From assembly GCA_023428425.1 (NCBI GenBank), contig JAEYYP010000107.1, positions 1 through 13,005 on the forward strand: a stretch of DNA of 13,005 nucleotides, given 5' to 3'. Of this stretch, positions 6,844 through 13,005 are shown piece after piece (the stretch's first letter is position 1; the number at the start of each line of letters is the position of its first letter). The notes beneath the pieces are model-generated. The model was not told where the DNA came from. It searched no databases and saw only the letters and a program-made list of their open reading frames with translations. The DNA comes from Pseudomonadota bacterium (GTDB taxonomy: Bacteria > Pseudomonadota > Alphaproteobacteria > Rhizobiales > Devosiaceae). The position numbers were made by a program, and so were the translations under genes.

Positions 6844-9675
6844 GTGGACGCTGAGTGGATCAAATCGCCGACGGGGCGCCGCATCCTGGCGCATTGGGCC
6901 GACGCCCGTCCCGCCTGGCTATGGTCGCAGGATGGCGAAACGCTGATCTGGCGGAATGAGGCGGCTCGCTTCTTCCGTGGCAAGGTGAAGAAACACGGCG
7001 TGAAGTTCGCGCCCGAGGCCGTGCCGATCAAGGGGCAGATCGCCCGGCTGATGCGACTGGGGTCGCTGAACCGTTCAAGCCTCAGCCGAATCCAGTTCCT
7101 TGCCGGCGACAGGCCGATCTCGACCACGTGCAGCTGTACGCCGCTGCATCTTGCCGACGGCAGCACGGCAATTCTGATCGTCGGCGTCGACGTGATCGAA
7201 CCCGACCTGGTGGACGCCCAGGATTTCGGCCACGTCGACCCGCTGGCGGTGAGCCTGTTTCCTGGCGGAGCGGACTACCTGCTGGTCAGCGATGACGGCC
7301 AGATCGCAGGCGGTTCGGGCCGGGCGCTGGAGCGTCTGGCGCCGATCATCGAAAGCGAGGGATTGCCCGAAGCAACCGATGACGGCGGCACCGTGGTGCT
7401 CGGCGACGAGACGGTGCATCTGACGCGCTTCACGGCCAGCCCGCACGACGCCATCCTGCTCCTCCTTGAAAAGCCGGGCATTGCCGCCCCGGATCGCACG
7501 TCGATCGCGGCGGTGCGGGACGCCGAGGGCGTGGCGGAAGCGATCGACGAGGCCGCCTTCACGCGCGAAACCGTCATCGATGAACCATACCTGCCCATGG
7601 CGCTGCCAGGGACGGGACTTCCCGATCCGGCGGTTGCTGACCCGGCGGAAGATCAACACGACAGCTGGGTGGAGCCGCTGCCCGAACAGCCGGAGCAGCC
7701 CCCCGGGACGCTCTCGACCCTGTTCGACAGGCTGGCCGACGATCCGGAACTCTACACGGCGCTCGGGGCGCAGGACGAGGTTTTTTCCGGTCCGCCGCCA
7801 GACCTGCCCGCGGAGGTGTTCACGGAGGCGGAGCCGTCTGCGACGGAACCCGAGCCTGAAGAGGTGTCGGAGTCGGTCGATGAGAACGAGCCGGCGGACG
7901 TGGCGGTTGCCGAAGTCGCGACGCCCTCGTCCCCTGGGGACGCCGACACGATCGGCGAGATGATCGTGGCGATCGAGGCGGAGGAAGCCGAGACGCGGCA
8001 GCGCGCCACGACCTGGCGCATCATCGGGCGCGGCTTCGAGCCGCTCGAAAGCGTTGAACCTGCAATGGTGACGACCGGCGAGACATCGGTGATCGAGGCG
8101 TCCCTGCCCGACCCGGTTGTCGAGGCGCCCGAAGCGATGCCTCCGGAGCCGGATGCCGAGACGGTCGAACGCGTGTCCCGCTACAATTTCGATGAGCTCA
8201 GCCGCATCCTCACCGATCGGGTCAGCGGCGCGCCCGTCCCTGCCGAGCCGAGCGAGGCGCCGGCTGACAGTGGCAAGGCGCTGGTCAGCCTTTCGGGCGA
8301 GACGTTCATCCTGAACCGGCTGCCGCTCGGCATCATGGTGTTCCGTGATCAGCAGGTGTTGTTCGCCAACCGGGCGCTGACCGAGCTGACCGGCTATGAC
8401 AGCATCGAGTCGCTGCGGGCGGCCGGGCTCACCGCCATCTTCCCGGCCGAGGATTCCGGGGCCGGGCCGGTGACGCATCTTGTACGACGGGACGGGCTGC
8501 TGGTGCCGGTGGGCGCGCGATTGCAGTCGATCAACTGGCATGGCCGGCCGGCACTCATGCTGTCGGCTTCCGCCGCCGAAACGCGGGCGCCGAGCCACGA
8601 GGCCGCGGTGCGGAGCTTCGCCGAACTCAACGCCGAGATGGGCGAGGACGGGTTCTTCACGACCGACCGCAACGGGGTGGTGGCGAGCGTATCGCTGCAC
8701 GGCCGCATCCTGCTGGGAGAGACGGAGCAGGACCTGATCGGCCGGCCGCTGTCGCAACTGGTGACGGGCGCGGAAATCGCGGACCTGAAACGCTTCCTCG
8801 AGCGCCCTGCCCGCTTCGCCGAGACCGAGCGGCCGGGCATCATGCTGACCGCCAACCAGCCCGACACCCGACTGACGCTGTTCGCCGAAGGCCAGGCCGG
8901 TACGGTGACGGGCTATTTCGGGCTGGTGCGCCGGCTGTCGACGGCTGTGCCGGAGGTTCGGGATATTCCGCAGCGGTCGGACGATCTCGAGCCCTCGATG
9001 CTCACGCGCATAACGCGCGGGGTACGCAGGCCGCTGAACTCGATCATCGGGTTCGCCGAGCTGATCCGGTCCTCGCCCCGCGACCCGAGCAGGCACCAGG
9101 AATATGCCCGCGACATACGCATGGCAGGCGAGGAGATCGCCACCCTGGTGGACGAACTCGACGACTTCGCACGGCTGCGCGAGGGACGCTACGAGGTGAA
9201 GACCGACGAGATCGACCTGGCGGGGCTGCTCGACAGCTGCCTGTCACGCGTGCGGGTGCAGGCCGCCGAGGCGCGGGTGCTGGTGCGCAGCGCCGTGTCC
9301 GAGCAGTTGCCATCGGTGACGGCCGACCGCGCGTCGCTGAGCCAGGCGATCCTGAACCTGCTCGCGAGCGCCATCGACCAGACGCCGGCCGGCGGCACAG
9401 TGATCCTGTCGGCCCAGCGCGAGGATGACGGGGCGATCGTCATCAATGTGCGCGACAGTGGCGAGAAGCGGACGGACCTCGGCGAGCGCTTCGTGGTGTT
9501 TCGCGATGGCGTCGGCAAGGATGGCGAGACGCTGATGCCGGTCCGCTCCAGCGTCGGGCTGGCGCTCACCCGTTCGCTGCTAGCGGTCAACGCGCTGAAG
9601 CTGAACGTCGACCCCGCCGCTGGCGTGGGCACGCTGTTTTCGCTTGTCGTTCCGGCTGAACTGACGCGAACCTAA
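6844..9675 (+). CDS. PAS-domain protein with degenerate histidine kinase module
   Basis: This 943-aa protein has no membrane helices. Its N-terminal region (about 1-215) contains PAS-like features (RPAWLWSQDGETLIWRNEAA). An acidic, proline-rich linker (about 225-440) probably is disordered. Two PAS domains follow at about 483-575 (PLGIMVFRDQQVLFANRAL, TELTGY) and 590-700, and the C terminus (716-940) has the fold of a histidine kinase. The kinase motifs are broken. The H-box reads ITRGVRRPLNSIIGF with R725 where His should be. The N-box reads NLLASAI with S842 for Asn. The G1 box is DSGEK (871-875) instead of DxGxG, and the G2 box is RSSVGL (901-906). It resembles the DivL/PleC/PdhS class in layout, and DivL also lacks the His (Tyr there). 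It is probably a signalling scaffold without kinase activity. GTG 6844 (GAGAG five bases upstream) is preferred over GTG 6799. It is the first gene of an operon with transporter genes. Confidence 0.85.
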   Translation: MDAEWIKSPTGRRILAHWADARPAWLWSQDGETLIWRNEAARFFRGKVKKHGVKFAPEAVPIKGQIARLMRLGSLNRSSLSRIQFLAGDRPISTTCSCTPLHLADGSTAILIVGVDVIEPDLVDAQDFGHVDPLAVSLFPGGADYLLVSDDGQIAGGSGRALERLAPIIESEGLPEATDDGGTVVLGDETVHLTRFTASPHDAILLLLEKPGIAAPDRTSIAAVRDAEGVAEAIDEAAFTRETVIDEPYLPMALPGTGLPDPAVADPAEDQHDSWVEPLPEQPEQPPGTLSTLFDRLADDPELYTALGAQDEVFSGPPPDLPAEVFTEAEPSATEPEPEEVSESVDENEPADVAVAEVATPSSPGDADTIGEMIVAIEAEEAETRQRATTWRIIGRGFEPLESVEPAMVTTGETSVIEASLPDPVVEAPEAMPPEPDAETVERVSRYNFDELSRILTDRVSGAPVPAEPSEAPADSGKALVSLSGETFILNRLPLGIMVFRDQQVLFANRALTELTGYDSIESLRAAGLTAIFPAEDSGAGPVTHLVRRDGLLVPVGARLQSINWHGRPALMLSASAAETRAPSHEAAVRSFAELNAEMGEDGFFTTDRNGVVASVSLHGRILLGETEQDLIGRPLSQLVTGAEIADLKRFLERPARFAETERPGIMLTANQPDTRLTLFAEGQAGTVTGYFGLVRRLSTAVPEVRDIPQRSDDLEPSMLTRITRGVRRPLNSIIGFAELIRSSPRDPSRHQEYARDIRMAGEEIATLVDELDDFARLREGRYEVKTDEIDLAGLLDSCLSRVRVQAAEARVLVRSAVSEQLPSVTADRASLSQAILNLLASAIDQTPAGGTVILSAQREDDGAIVINVRDSGEKRTDLGERFVVFRDGVGKDGETLMPVRSSVGLALTRSLLAVNALKLNVDPAAGVGTLFSLVVPAELTRT

Positions 9676-9683
9676 ATGCGGCA

Positions 9684-9700
9684 TTAACGGATTCTGAACC
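9684..9700 (+). promoter_or_regulatory. CtrA-like site with embedded GANTC
   Basis: TTAA, seven bases, then TGAACC differs at one base from the CtrA consensus TTAA-N7-TTAACC. The seven-base spacer contains most of a GATTC (9690-9694), a target of the CcrM cell-cycle methyltransferase. It lies between the stop of the kinase-like gene and the first permease gene. This is consensus matching only, and a single near-match can arise by chance. Confidence 0.25.
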
Positions 9701-9746
9701 ATGATGAACGGGTTTGGACTCTCTCCTCCGCAGGGCGACAAGAGGC

Positions 9747-10595
9747 GTGGCGACAGCGAAGCCGGCATTTGACGCGGGTGCCGACACTCACGGCCGACGG
9801 GCCGGGGGCGATCTGCTGCTTCCAGTGATCGCTCGATTCGCCGGAGCGGTGGCTCTGACCTGGCTGGGCCTGTTCATTCTCCTCCATGTCCTGCCGAGCG
9901 CAGGCGGCGATCCGCTGGCGCTGCAGTTTCCCGGTGAGCGGCTGGCAGTGACGCTGCCGCTGGTGCTGATGGCCGGCATTGTCGCACTGCTGCTCGGCGC
10001 GGGGATAAGCCTTCTCGCAGCAAGGGCCGGCGGCTGGCTGGACCGGCTGCTCGGTGGGCTGGCCACTGCGCTGAGCTACCTCCCGCCATTCTGGCTCGGC
10101 CTGCTGCTGGCGCTGGTGCTGGCCGGAATACTGCCGACCGGCGGCTTCCTGCCGTGGAGCGCGGGACCGATGCAGGCGCTGGCATCGCTGGTGCTGCCGG
10201 CGCTGGCGCTCGGCCTGCCGCATGCGGGGGAGTTCGCTATCCGGCTGCGCGGCGCCTTCGGCCCCGAGGCCTCCGAAGCCGAAATCCGTCCGCTGCGGGT
10301 GGGTGGCATGACGCCGGAGCAGGCGCGCTGGCGCATCGGGTGGGGCCGCGCGCTGCCTCACCTCCCGTCACTCTCAGGTCGGCTGCTCGCGACCATCCTG
10401 GTGGGCGCGGTGGTGGTGGAGAACGTGTTCTACCTGCCCGGGCTGGGGCGCCAGGTGCTGGGGGCAGCCCTTGCCCACGACCTGCCGATGCTGCGCTCGG
10501 GCCTGTTCGTGCTGGTGACGCTCGCGGCGGTACTGATGCTGCTCGGCGCGCTCGGGCAGTTGGCGATCGAGCGGCGCGCCGGAGCAGTGCGATGA
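9747..10595 (+). CDS. ABC transporter permease, DppB/OppB type
   Basis: This 282-aa inner-membrane protein matches the first permease of peptide/nickel-type ABC importers. Six transmembrane segments are visible, at roughly 25-50, 67-93, 103-129, 143-160, 212-235 and 250-272. Family signatures are GERLAVTLPLVL, WLDRLLGGLATALSYLPPFWLG, LPTGGF, VLPALALGLPHA and GAVVVENVFYLPGLGR. It differs from the family in two ways. The large periplasmic loop after the first helix is reduced to a few residues around GGDPLAL, and the cytoplasmic EAA loop that contacts the ATPase is poorly conserved (AFGPEASEAEIRPL). The length is short for the family (commonly 300-340 aa). The start is uncertain: GTG 9747 is taken, the frame is open back to TTG 9714, and GTG 9825 would begin just before helix one. 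The end overlaps the next gene by four bases (ATGA). Confidence 0.84.
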   Translation: MATAKPAFDAGADTHGRRAGGDLLLPVIARFAGAVALTWLGLFILLHVLPSAGGDPLALQFPGERLAVTLPLVLMAGIVALLLGAGISLLAARAGGWLDRLLGGLATALSYLPPFWLGLLLALVLAGILPTGGFLPWSAGPMQALASLVLPALALGLPHAGEFAIRLRGAFGPEASEAEIRPLRVGGMTPEQARWRIGWGRALPHLPSLSGRLLATILVGAVVVENVFYLPGLGRQVLGAALAHDLPMLRSGLFVLVTLAAVLMLLGALGQLAIERRAGAVR

Positions 10596-11401
10596 GCGGG
10601 AACAACGTTCCGACCAACCGGCTGCAGGCCGGGGCCGGCATCGCGCTCGTCGGGATCATCGCAGTTCTGGCGCTGGCCTCGCTGGTCTGGACTCCGCACG
10701 GCGGGGCTGGCGGAGGCGTGGCCCTGGCCGAACCGAGCACGACCCACTGGCTGGGCACTGACCACACCGGACGCGACCTAGTCTCCGCCCTGATGTCGGC
10801 GACGCTGATGAGCCTGCTGCTGGCATGGTTTGCCACGCTGGTGAGCCTCGTGGTCGGCATCCCGCTCGGAACGCTGCTGGCGGCGCGGCTCGGAGCGGGC
10901 GCAGCGCGGCAACTGGTCCTGGTGGGCATATTGCCGGCGGCGCTCTGCCTCGGCGCGATTTTCGGCGGACTGGGGCTACAATCGACCCTGTCGGTGTTTC
11001 TCGCGATCGGCCTGCCCGGCGCCATTGCCGCGACGGCGGCCGCCCGTGCGATCATGGCTCCGGTATTGGGGGCCGACTATGTCGCGGCCGCACGGCTTGC
11101 CGGCCTCGGCTGGCTGGGCGCGGGACAGAGGCACGTGGTGCCGATGGTGCTGCCAGGCCTCGTGGCGCTGGGGCTGGAACTGCTGGCATCGGCCATGCTG
11201 ATCGAGGTGACGCTGTCGTTCGCCGGTCTGGGCGTGGATGGCACCGGGCTCAGCCTCGGGACCCTGCTCCGCGATGGACAGCAACTGGCGCAGGCACGGC
11301 CGCTGCTCGTGGTGGCGCCGGGTGCGGTGGCCGTGGTGACGGCACTGGCCCTGCTGATTGCCGCGGGTGGGCTACGGGAGGCCTCGCGTGGCGCTGCTTG
11401 A
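10592..11401 (+). CDS. ABC transporter permease, DppC/OppC type
   Basis: This 269-aa inner-membrane protein is the expected partner of the preceding permease. An N-terminal helix (about 13-33) is followed by the hallmark THWLGTDHTGRDLVSALMSAT (51-71), present at the same place in DppC, OppC and NikC. The five-helix transport domain contains SLVVGIPLGTLLAARLG and an EAA-type loop (YVAAARLAGLGWLGAGQRHVVP, 163-184). The typical end is also present: VTLSFAGLGVDG.GLSLGTLL.DGQ (206-230). Its EAA loop is better preserved than that of the first permease. The ATG overlaps the previous stop and the following GTG start lies 14 bases before its own stop, which indicates translational coupling. The substrate is not predictable from the sequence. 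Confidence 0.9.
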   Translation: MSGNNVPTNRLQAGAGIALVGIIAVLALASLVWTPHGGAGGGVALAEPSTTHWLGTDHTGRDLVSALMSATLMSLLLAWFATLVSLVVGIPLGTLLAARLGAGAARQLVLVGILPAALCLGAIFGGLGLQSTLSVFLAIGLPGAIAATAAARAIMAPVLGADYVAAARLAGLGWLGAGQRHVVPMVLPGLVALGLELLASAMLIEVTLSFAGLGVDGTGLSLGTLLRDGQQLAQARPLLVVAPGAVAVVTALALLIAAGGLREASRGAA

Positions 11402-13005
11402 GCTCAAGGGCTTCGGCGTCGGCCACGGCGCGACGCAGCTTGCCGGCATCGATCTCGTGGTCGAGCCGGCATCGATGCTGGCTGTTGTCGGTCGCGGCGA
11501 CGACGCCATCTCCCTGCTGGCGCAGGCCATCGCAGGTCTGCTGCCGAAGGGCGGGACGACGGAGGGCAGCAAGAGCTTCAGCGGCAAGCGGCTGATCTAC
11601 CTCGACAGCGACGCCGATGCATCGGCCATCACGGCCGAAGCCGACCTGATCGTGGCGGACGAACCGGGGCGACGCCGGGATCCCGCAACCCAGATGGAGT
11701 TGCTCAAGGCACTGCAGCAGGCGAGCCGCACGGCGGCAGTCATCATCTTCACCGCCGACTTCCGCCTCGCCCTGGGCATGGGGCTGGAGGTTGCAGTGAT
11801 CGCGAACGGCAAGCTGCTGGTGAAGGCACCGGCCAGCCAGATCTTCGAGCTGCCGCAATACGATACCGTACGCCACCTGGTCGGCGGAGAGCGCTTGCGG
11901 ACGCGTACGCTGATGCGCCCGCCGATCGGCGAGCCGGCCCTCGAGGTGGATGGCCTCGCCAAGTCCTATCGCCGGGGGCTCCCACGGCTCGGGCCACCGC
12001 CGGTCCTGGCGCTCTCCGGCATCGGCTTCGCGGTGCGACAGGGCGAGGTGGTGGGCCTGCTCGGGCCGGCCGCATCGGGCAAGAGCACGCTGCTGCGGCT
12101 TGTCGCCGGGCTCGAACGACCCAGTGTGGGGCGGATAGCGCGTCGTCCCGGCTTGGTCGGCTATGTGTTTCCCGATCCGCGCCGAGCGTTCAACCCGACC
12201 CTGCCGGTCGGCGTGTCGCTGACGGAACCGCTGAGGGTGGAGCAGACGCTGCTGGTCGAAGAGCAGGCGGACCGGCTGGTCGACGCGGTTCGCGCCGTCG
12301 GCCTGGGTCCGGAGCTACTGGGGCGACTGCCGGGCGAACTCGGCGCCGCTGCCCTGCAGCGCATGGCGTTGGCGCGAGCGCTGGTGGGGCGACCGGCGCT
12401 GGTGTTGCTCGATGACCCGACGGCCAGCCTCGATCCGGCAGAGGCGCGCGAGTTCCTCGTCTACCTGTCGCGGGTGCGGGCGGACTTCGGGCTCACCGCC
12501 ATCGTCGCCTCGCGCGAGTTCGATGTGGTGAAAGCAGTGGCCGACCGGCTGCTGGTGCTGGAGGCCGGCCACATCGTCGAAGGCGGCAAGCCCGCCGAAC
12601 TGGGTGAAGCGCCGAAGCAGGAAATCACACGCCGCCTGGTTTCGGTGCGGTATCCGGGACCGTTCCGCCCTGAGGATGAACCACCGAAGGTGGTGGTGGC
12701 GACGTTGCCGGAGGCAGCAGCAGGTGTGCCGGCTTCTTCGGTATCGGAAGCGATGACGGAGGGCGGGGACGTAGCCGCCCCCTCCACCGCCCTCGGCGGT
12801 CCCCCTCCCCCGCTTCGCGGTGGAGGACCACCGACGGACTCGGTGGATGAGCCAGAGCCGGTCGCGGCTGTCGTCGAGACGTTGCCGGAGACTGCATCAG
12901 GGGTGGCGGCGGAGCTTGTCGACGCCCCCTCCACCGCCTTCGGCGGTCCCCCTCCCCCGCTTCGCGGTGGAGGACCACCGACGGACTCGGTGGATGAGCC
13001 GGAGC
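11388..13005 (+). CDS. Tandem ABC ATPase with two degenerate domains, partial
   Basis: This gene is open from GTG 11388 to the window end (539 codons, 3' end missing). It looks like a fusion of DppD and DppF. The first half (about 1-170) is short. Its Walker A is GRGDDAIS (35-42) with Ile for Lys, and only 45 residues separate it from Walker B (LIVADEP, D91/E92), so the Q-loop and signature helical subdomain are gone. The switch His is A123. The second half (about 185-405) has a good Walker A (GPAASGKST, 226-234) and D-loop, but Q-loop VFPDP (P262), signature LGAAA (318-322) instead of LSGGQ, Walker B DD (E to D at 343) and R376 for His. Since each ATP site needs Walker A from one half and the signature from the other, both sites appear impaired. 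Residues 430-539 form a Pro/Gly-rich tail with repeats. Confidence 0.87.
   Translation, partial: MALLELKGFGVGHGATQLAGIDLVVEPASMLAVVGRGDDAISLLAQAIAGLLPKGGTTEGSKSFSGKRLIYLDSDADASAITAEADLIVADEPGRRRDPATQMELLKALQQASRTAAVIIFTADFRLALGMGLEVAVIANGKLLVKAPASQIFELPQYDTVRHLVGGERLRTRTLMRPPIGEPALEVDGLAKSYRRGLPRLGPPPVLALSGIGFAVRQGEVVGLLGPAASGKSTLLRLVAGLERPSVGRIARRPGLVGYVFPDPRRAFNPTLPVGVSLTEPLRVEQTLLVEEQADRLVDAVRAVGLGPELLGRLPGELGAAALQRMALARALVGRPALVLLDDPTASLDPAEAREFLVYLSRVRADFGLTAIVASREFDVVKAVADRLLVLEAGHIVEGGKPAELGEAPKQEITRRLVSVRYPGPFRPEDEPPKVVVATLPEAAAGVPASSVSEAMTEGGDVAAPSTALGGPPPPLRGGGPPTDSVDEPEPVAAVVETLPETASGVAAELVDAPSTAFGGPPPPLRGGGPPTDSVDEPE
12776..12858 (+). repeat. In-frame palindromic repeat, copy 1
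   Basis: This 83-base stretch is repeated at 12923-13005 with two mismatches. It contains outer arms CCTCCACCGC (12781-12790) and GCGGTGGAGG (12817-12826), a perfect 10-bp inverted repeat, with a nested hairpin ACCGCC-CTC-GGCGGT (12786-12800). It lies inside the ATPase gene and is translated without a stop as APSTALGGPPPPLRGGGPP. The right half matches the intergenic copy at 1-30. Confidence 0.85.
12923..13005 (+). repeat. In-frame palindromic repeat, copy 2 (reaches window end)
   Basis: This is a second copy, 147 bases (49 codons) after the first, with the same reading frame and the same 10-bp arms (12928-12937 and 12964-12973). It carries a nested perfect hairpin ACCGCC-TTC-GGCGGT (12933-12947). 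The peptide differs from copy 1 by one residue (Phe for Leu). The flanking protein segments DEPxxV...TLPE are also repeated, so the spacing reflects a tandem duplication of a unit that already carried the element. Confidence 0.85.

Noticed and set aside
7075..9096. A long minus-strand open frame (673 codons) opposite the kinase-like gene
   Set aside because: It is Arg/His/Gly-rich as expected for an antisense shadow of GC-rich coding sequence; the plus frame has recognisable PAS and kinase-fold motifs.
9701..9772. A 23-codon leader ORF (starting MMNGFGLSPPQ) just before and overlapping the first permease start
   Set aside because: It has no ribosome binding site, and no attenuator-like structure or codon run supports a regulatory peptide; an ORF of this length is expected by chance.
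12461..12978. Minus-strand open frames across the ATPase tail with Pro/Gly/Ser-rich products
   Set aside because: They arise from the palindromic repeats and GC-rich third positions; the plus frame continues a well-defined ABC ATPase without interruption.
12776..13005. The two spaced repeats considered as the start of a CRISPR array
   Set aside because: Copies are long, palindromic, translated in frame and the intervening sequence is itself part of a repeated protein unit, not unique spacers.

Overview
The base composition, gene types and codon use point to a GC-rich alphaproteobacterium. The best taxonomic marker is the tRNA-His(GTG) at 6548-6624. It has no encoded G-1/C73 pair and instead shows a G1:U72 pair and A73, which is the known alphaproteobacterial form of this tRNA. 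Hyphomicrobiales (a Devosia-like organism) is my guess from gene style; the sequence alone does not prove it.

Left part (1-4075). A fragment of an interspersed palindromic repeat (1-30) lies just after the end of tag, the minus-strand gene for 3-methyladenine DNA glycosylase I. Divergent from tag is a single-domain CheY-like response regulator. An exported YkuD L,D-transpeptidase and a large TadG-like protein with a von Willebrand factor A domain follow on the plus strand. A perfect inverted repeat ends on the base before the tadG-like start codon. A small minus-strand ORF with a good ribosome binding site converges on the tadG-like gene.

Middle part (4076-6843). A PAS/HisKA/HATPase/receiver hybrid kinase with all catalytic motifs intact converges on an AAA-type P-loop ATPase; their stop codons share a CTAG. 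Upstream of the ATPase, on the same strand, is tRNA-His with its own recognisable promoter. Next comes a region holding a perfect 10-bp inverted repeat, near the start of the last gene block.

Right part (6844-13005) is the unusual section. Four close or overlapping plus-strand genes look like one operon. The first encodes a large PAS protein that keeps the fold of a histidine kinase but has lost the phospho-accepting His, the N-box Asn and the ATP-lid glycines. It is followed by two peptide-transporter (DppB/DppC-type) permeases and a protein with two fused ABC ATPase halves. Both halves are damaged at catalytic positions: the first lacks the Walker A Lys and the whole signature subdomain, while the second keeps Walker A but has lost the Q-loop Gln, the LSGGQ signature and the switch His. 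All reading frames are open, so these look like retained, repurposed proteins rather than decayed genes. The ATPase has a C-terminal tail in which two near-identical palindromic elements, 147 bp apart, are translated in frame; the same element family appears outside a gene at position 1. The ATPase runs off the window end, and no substrate-binding protein is visible.
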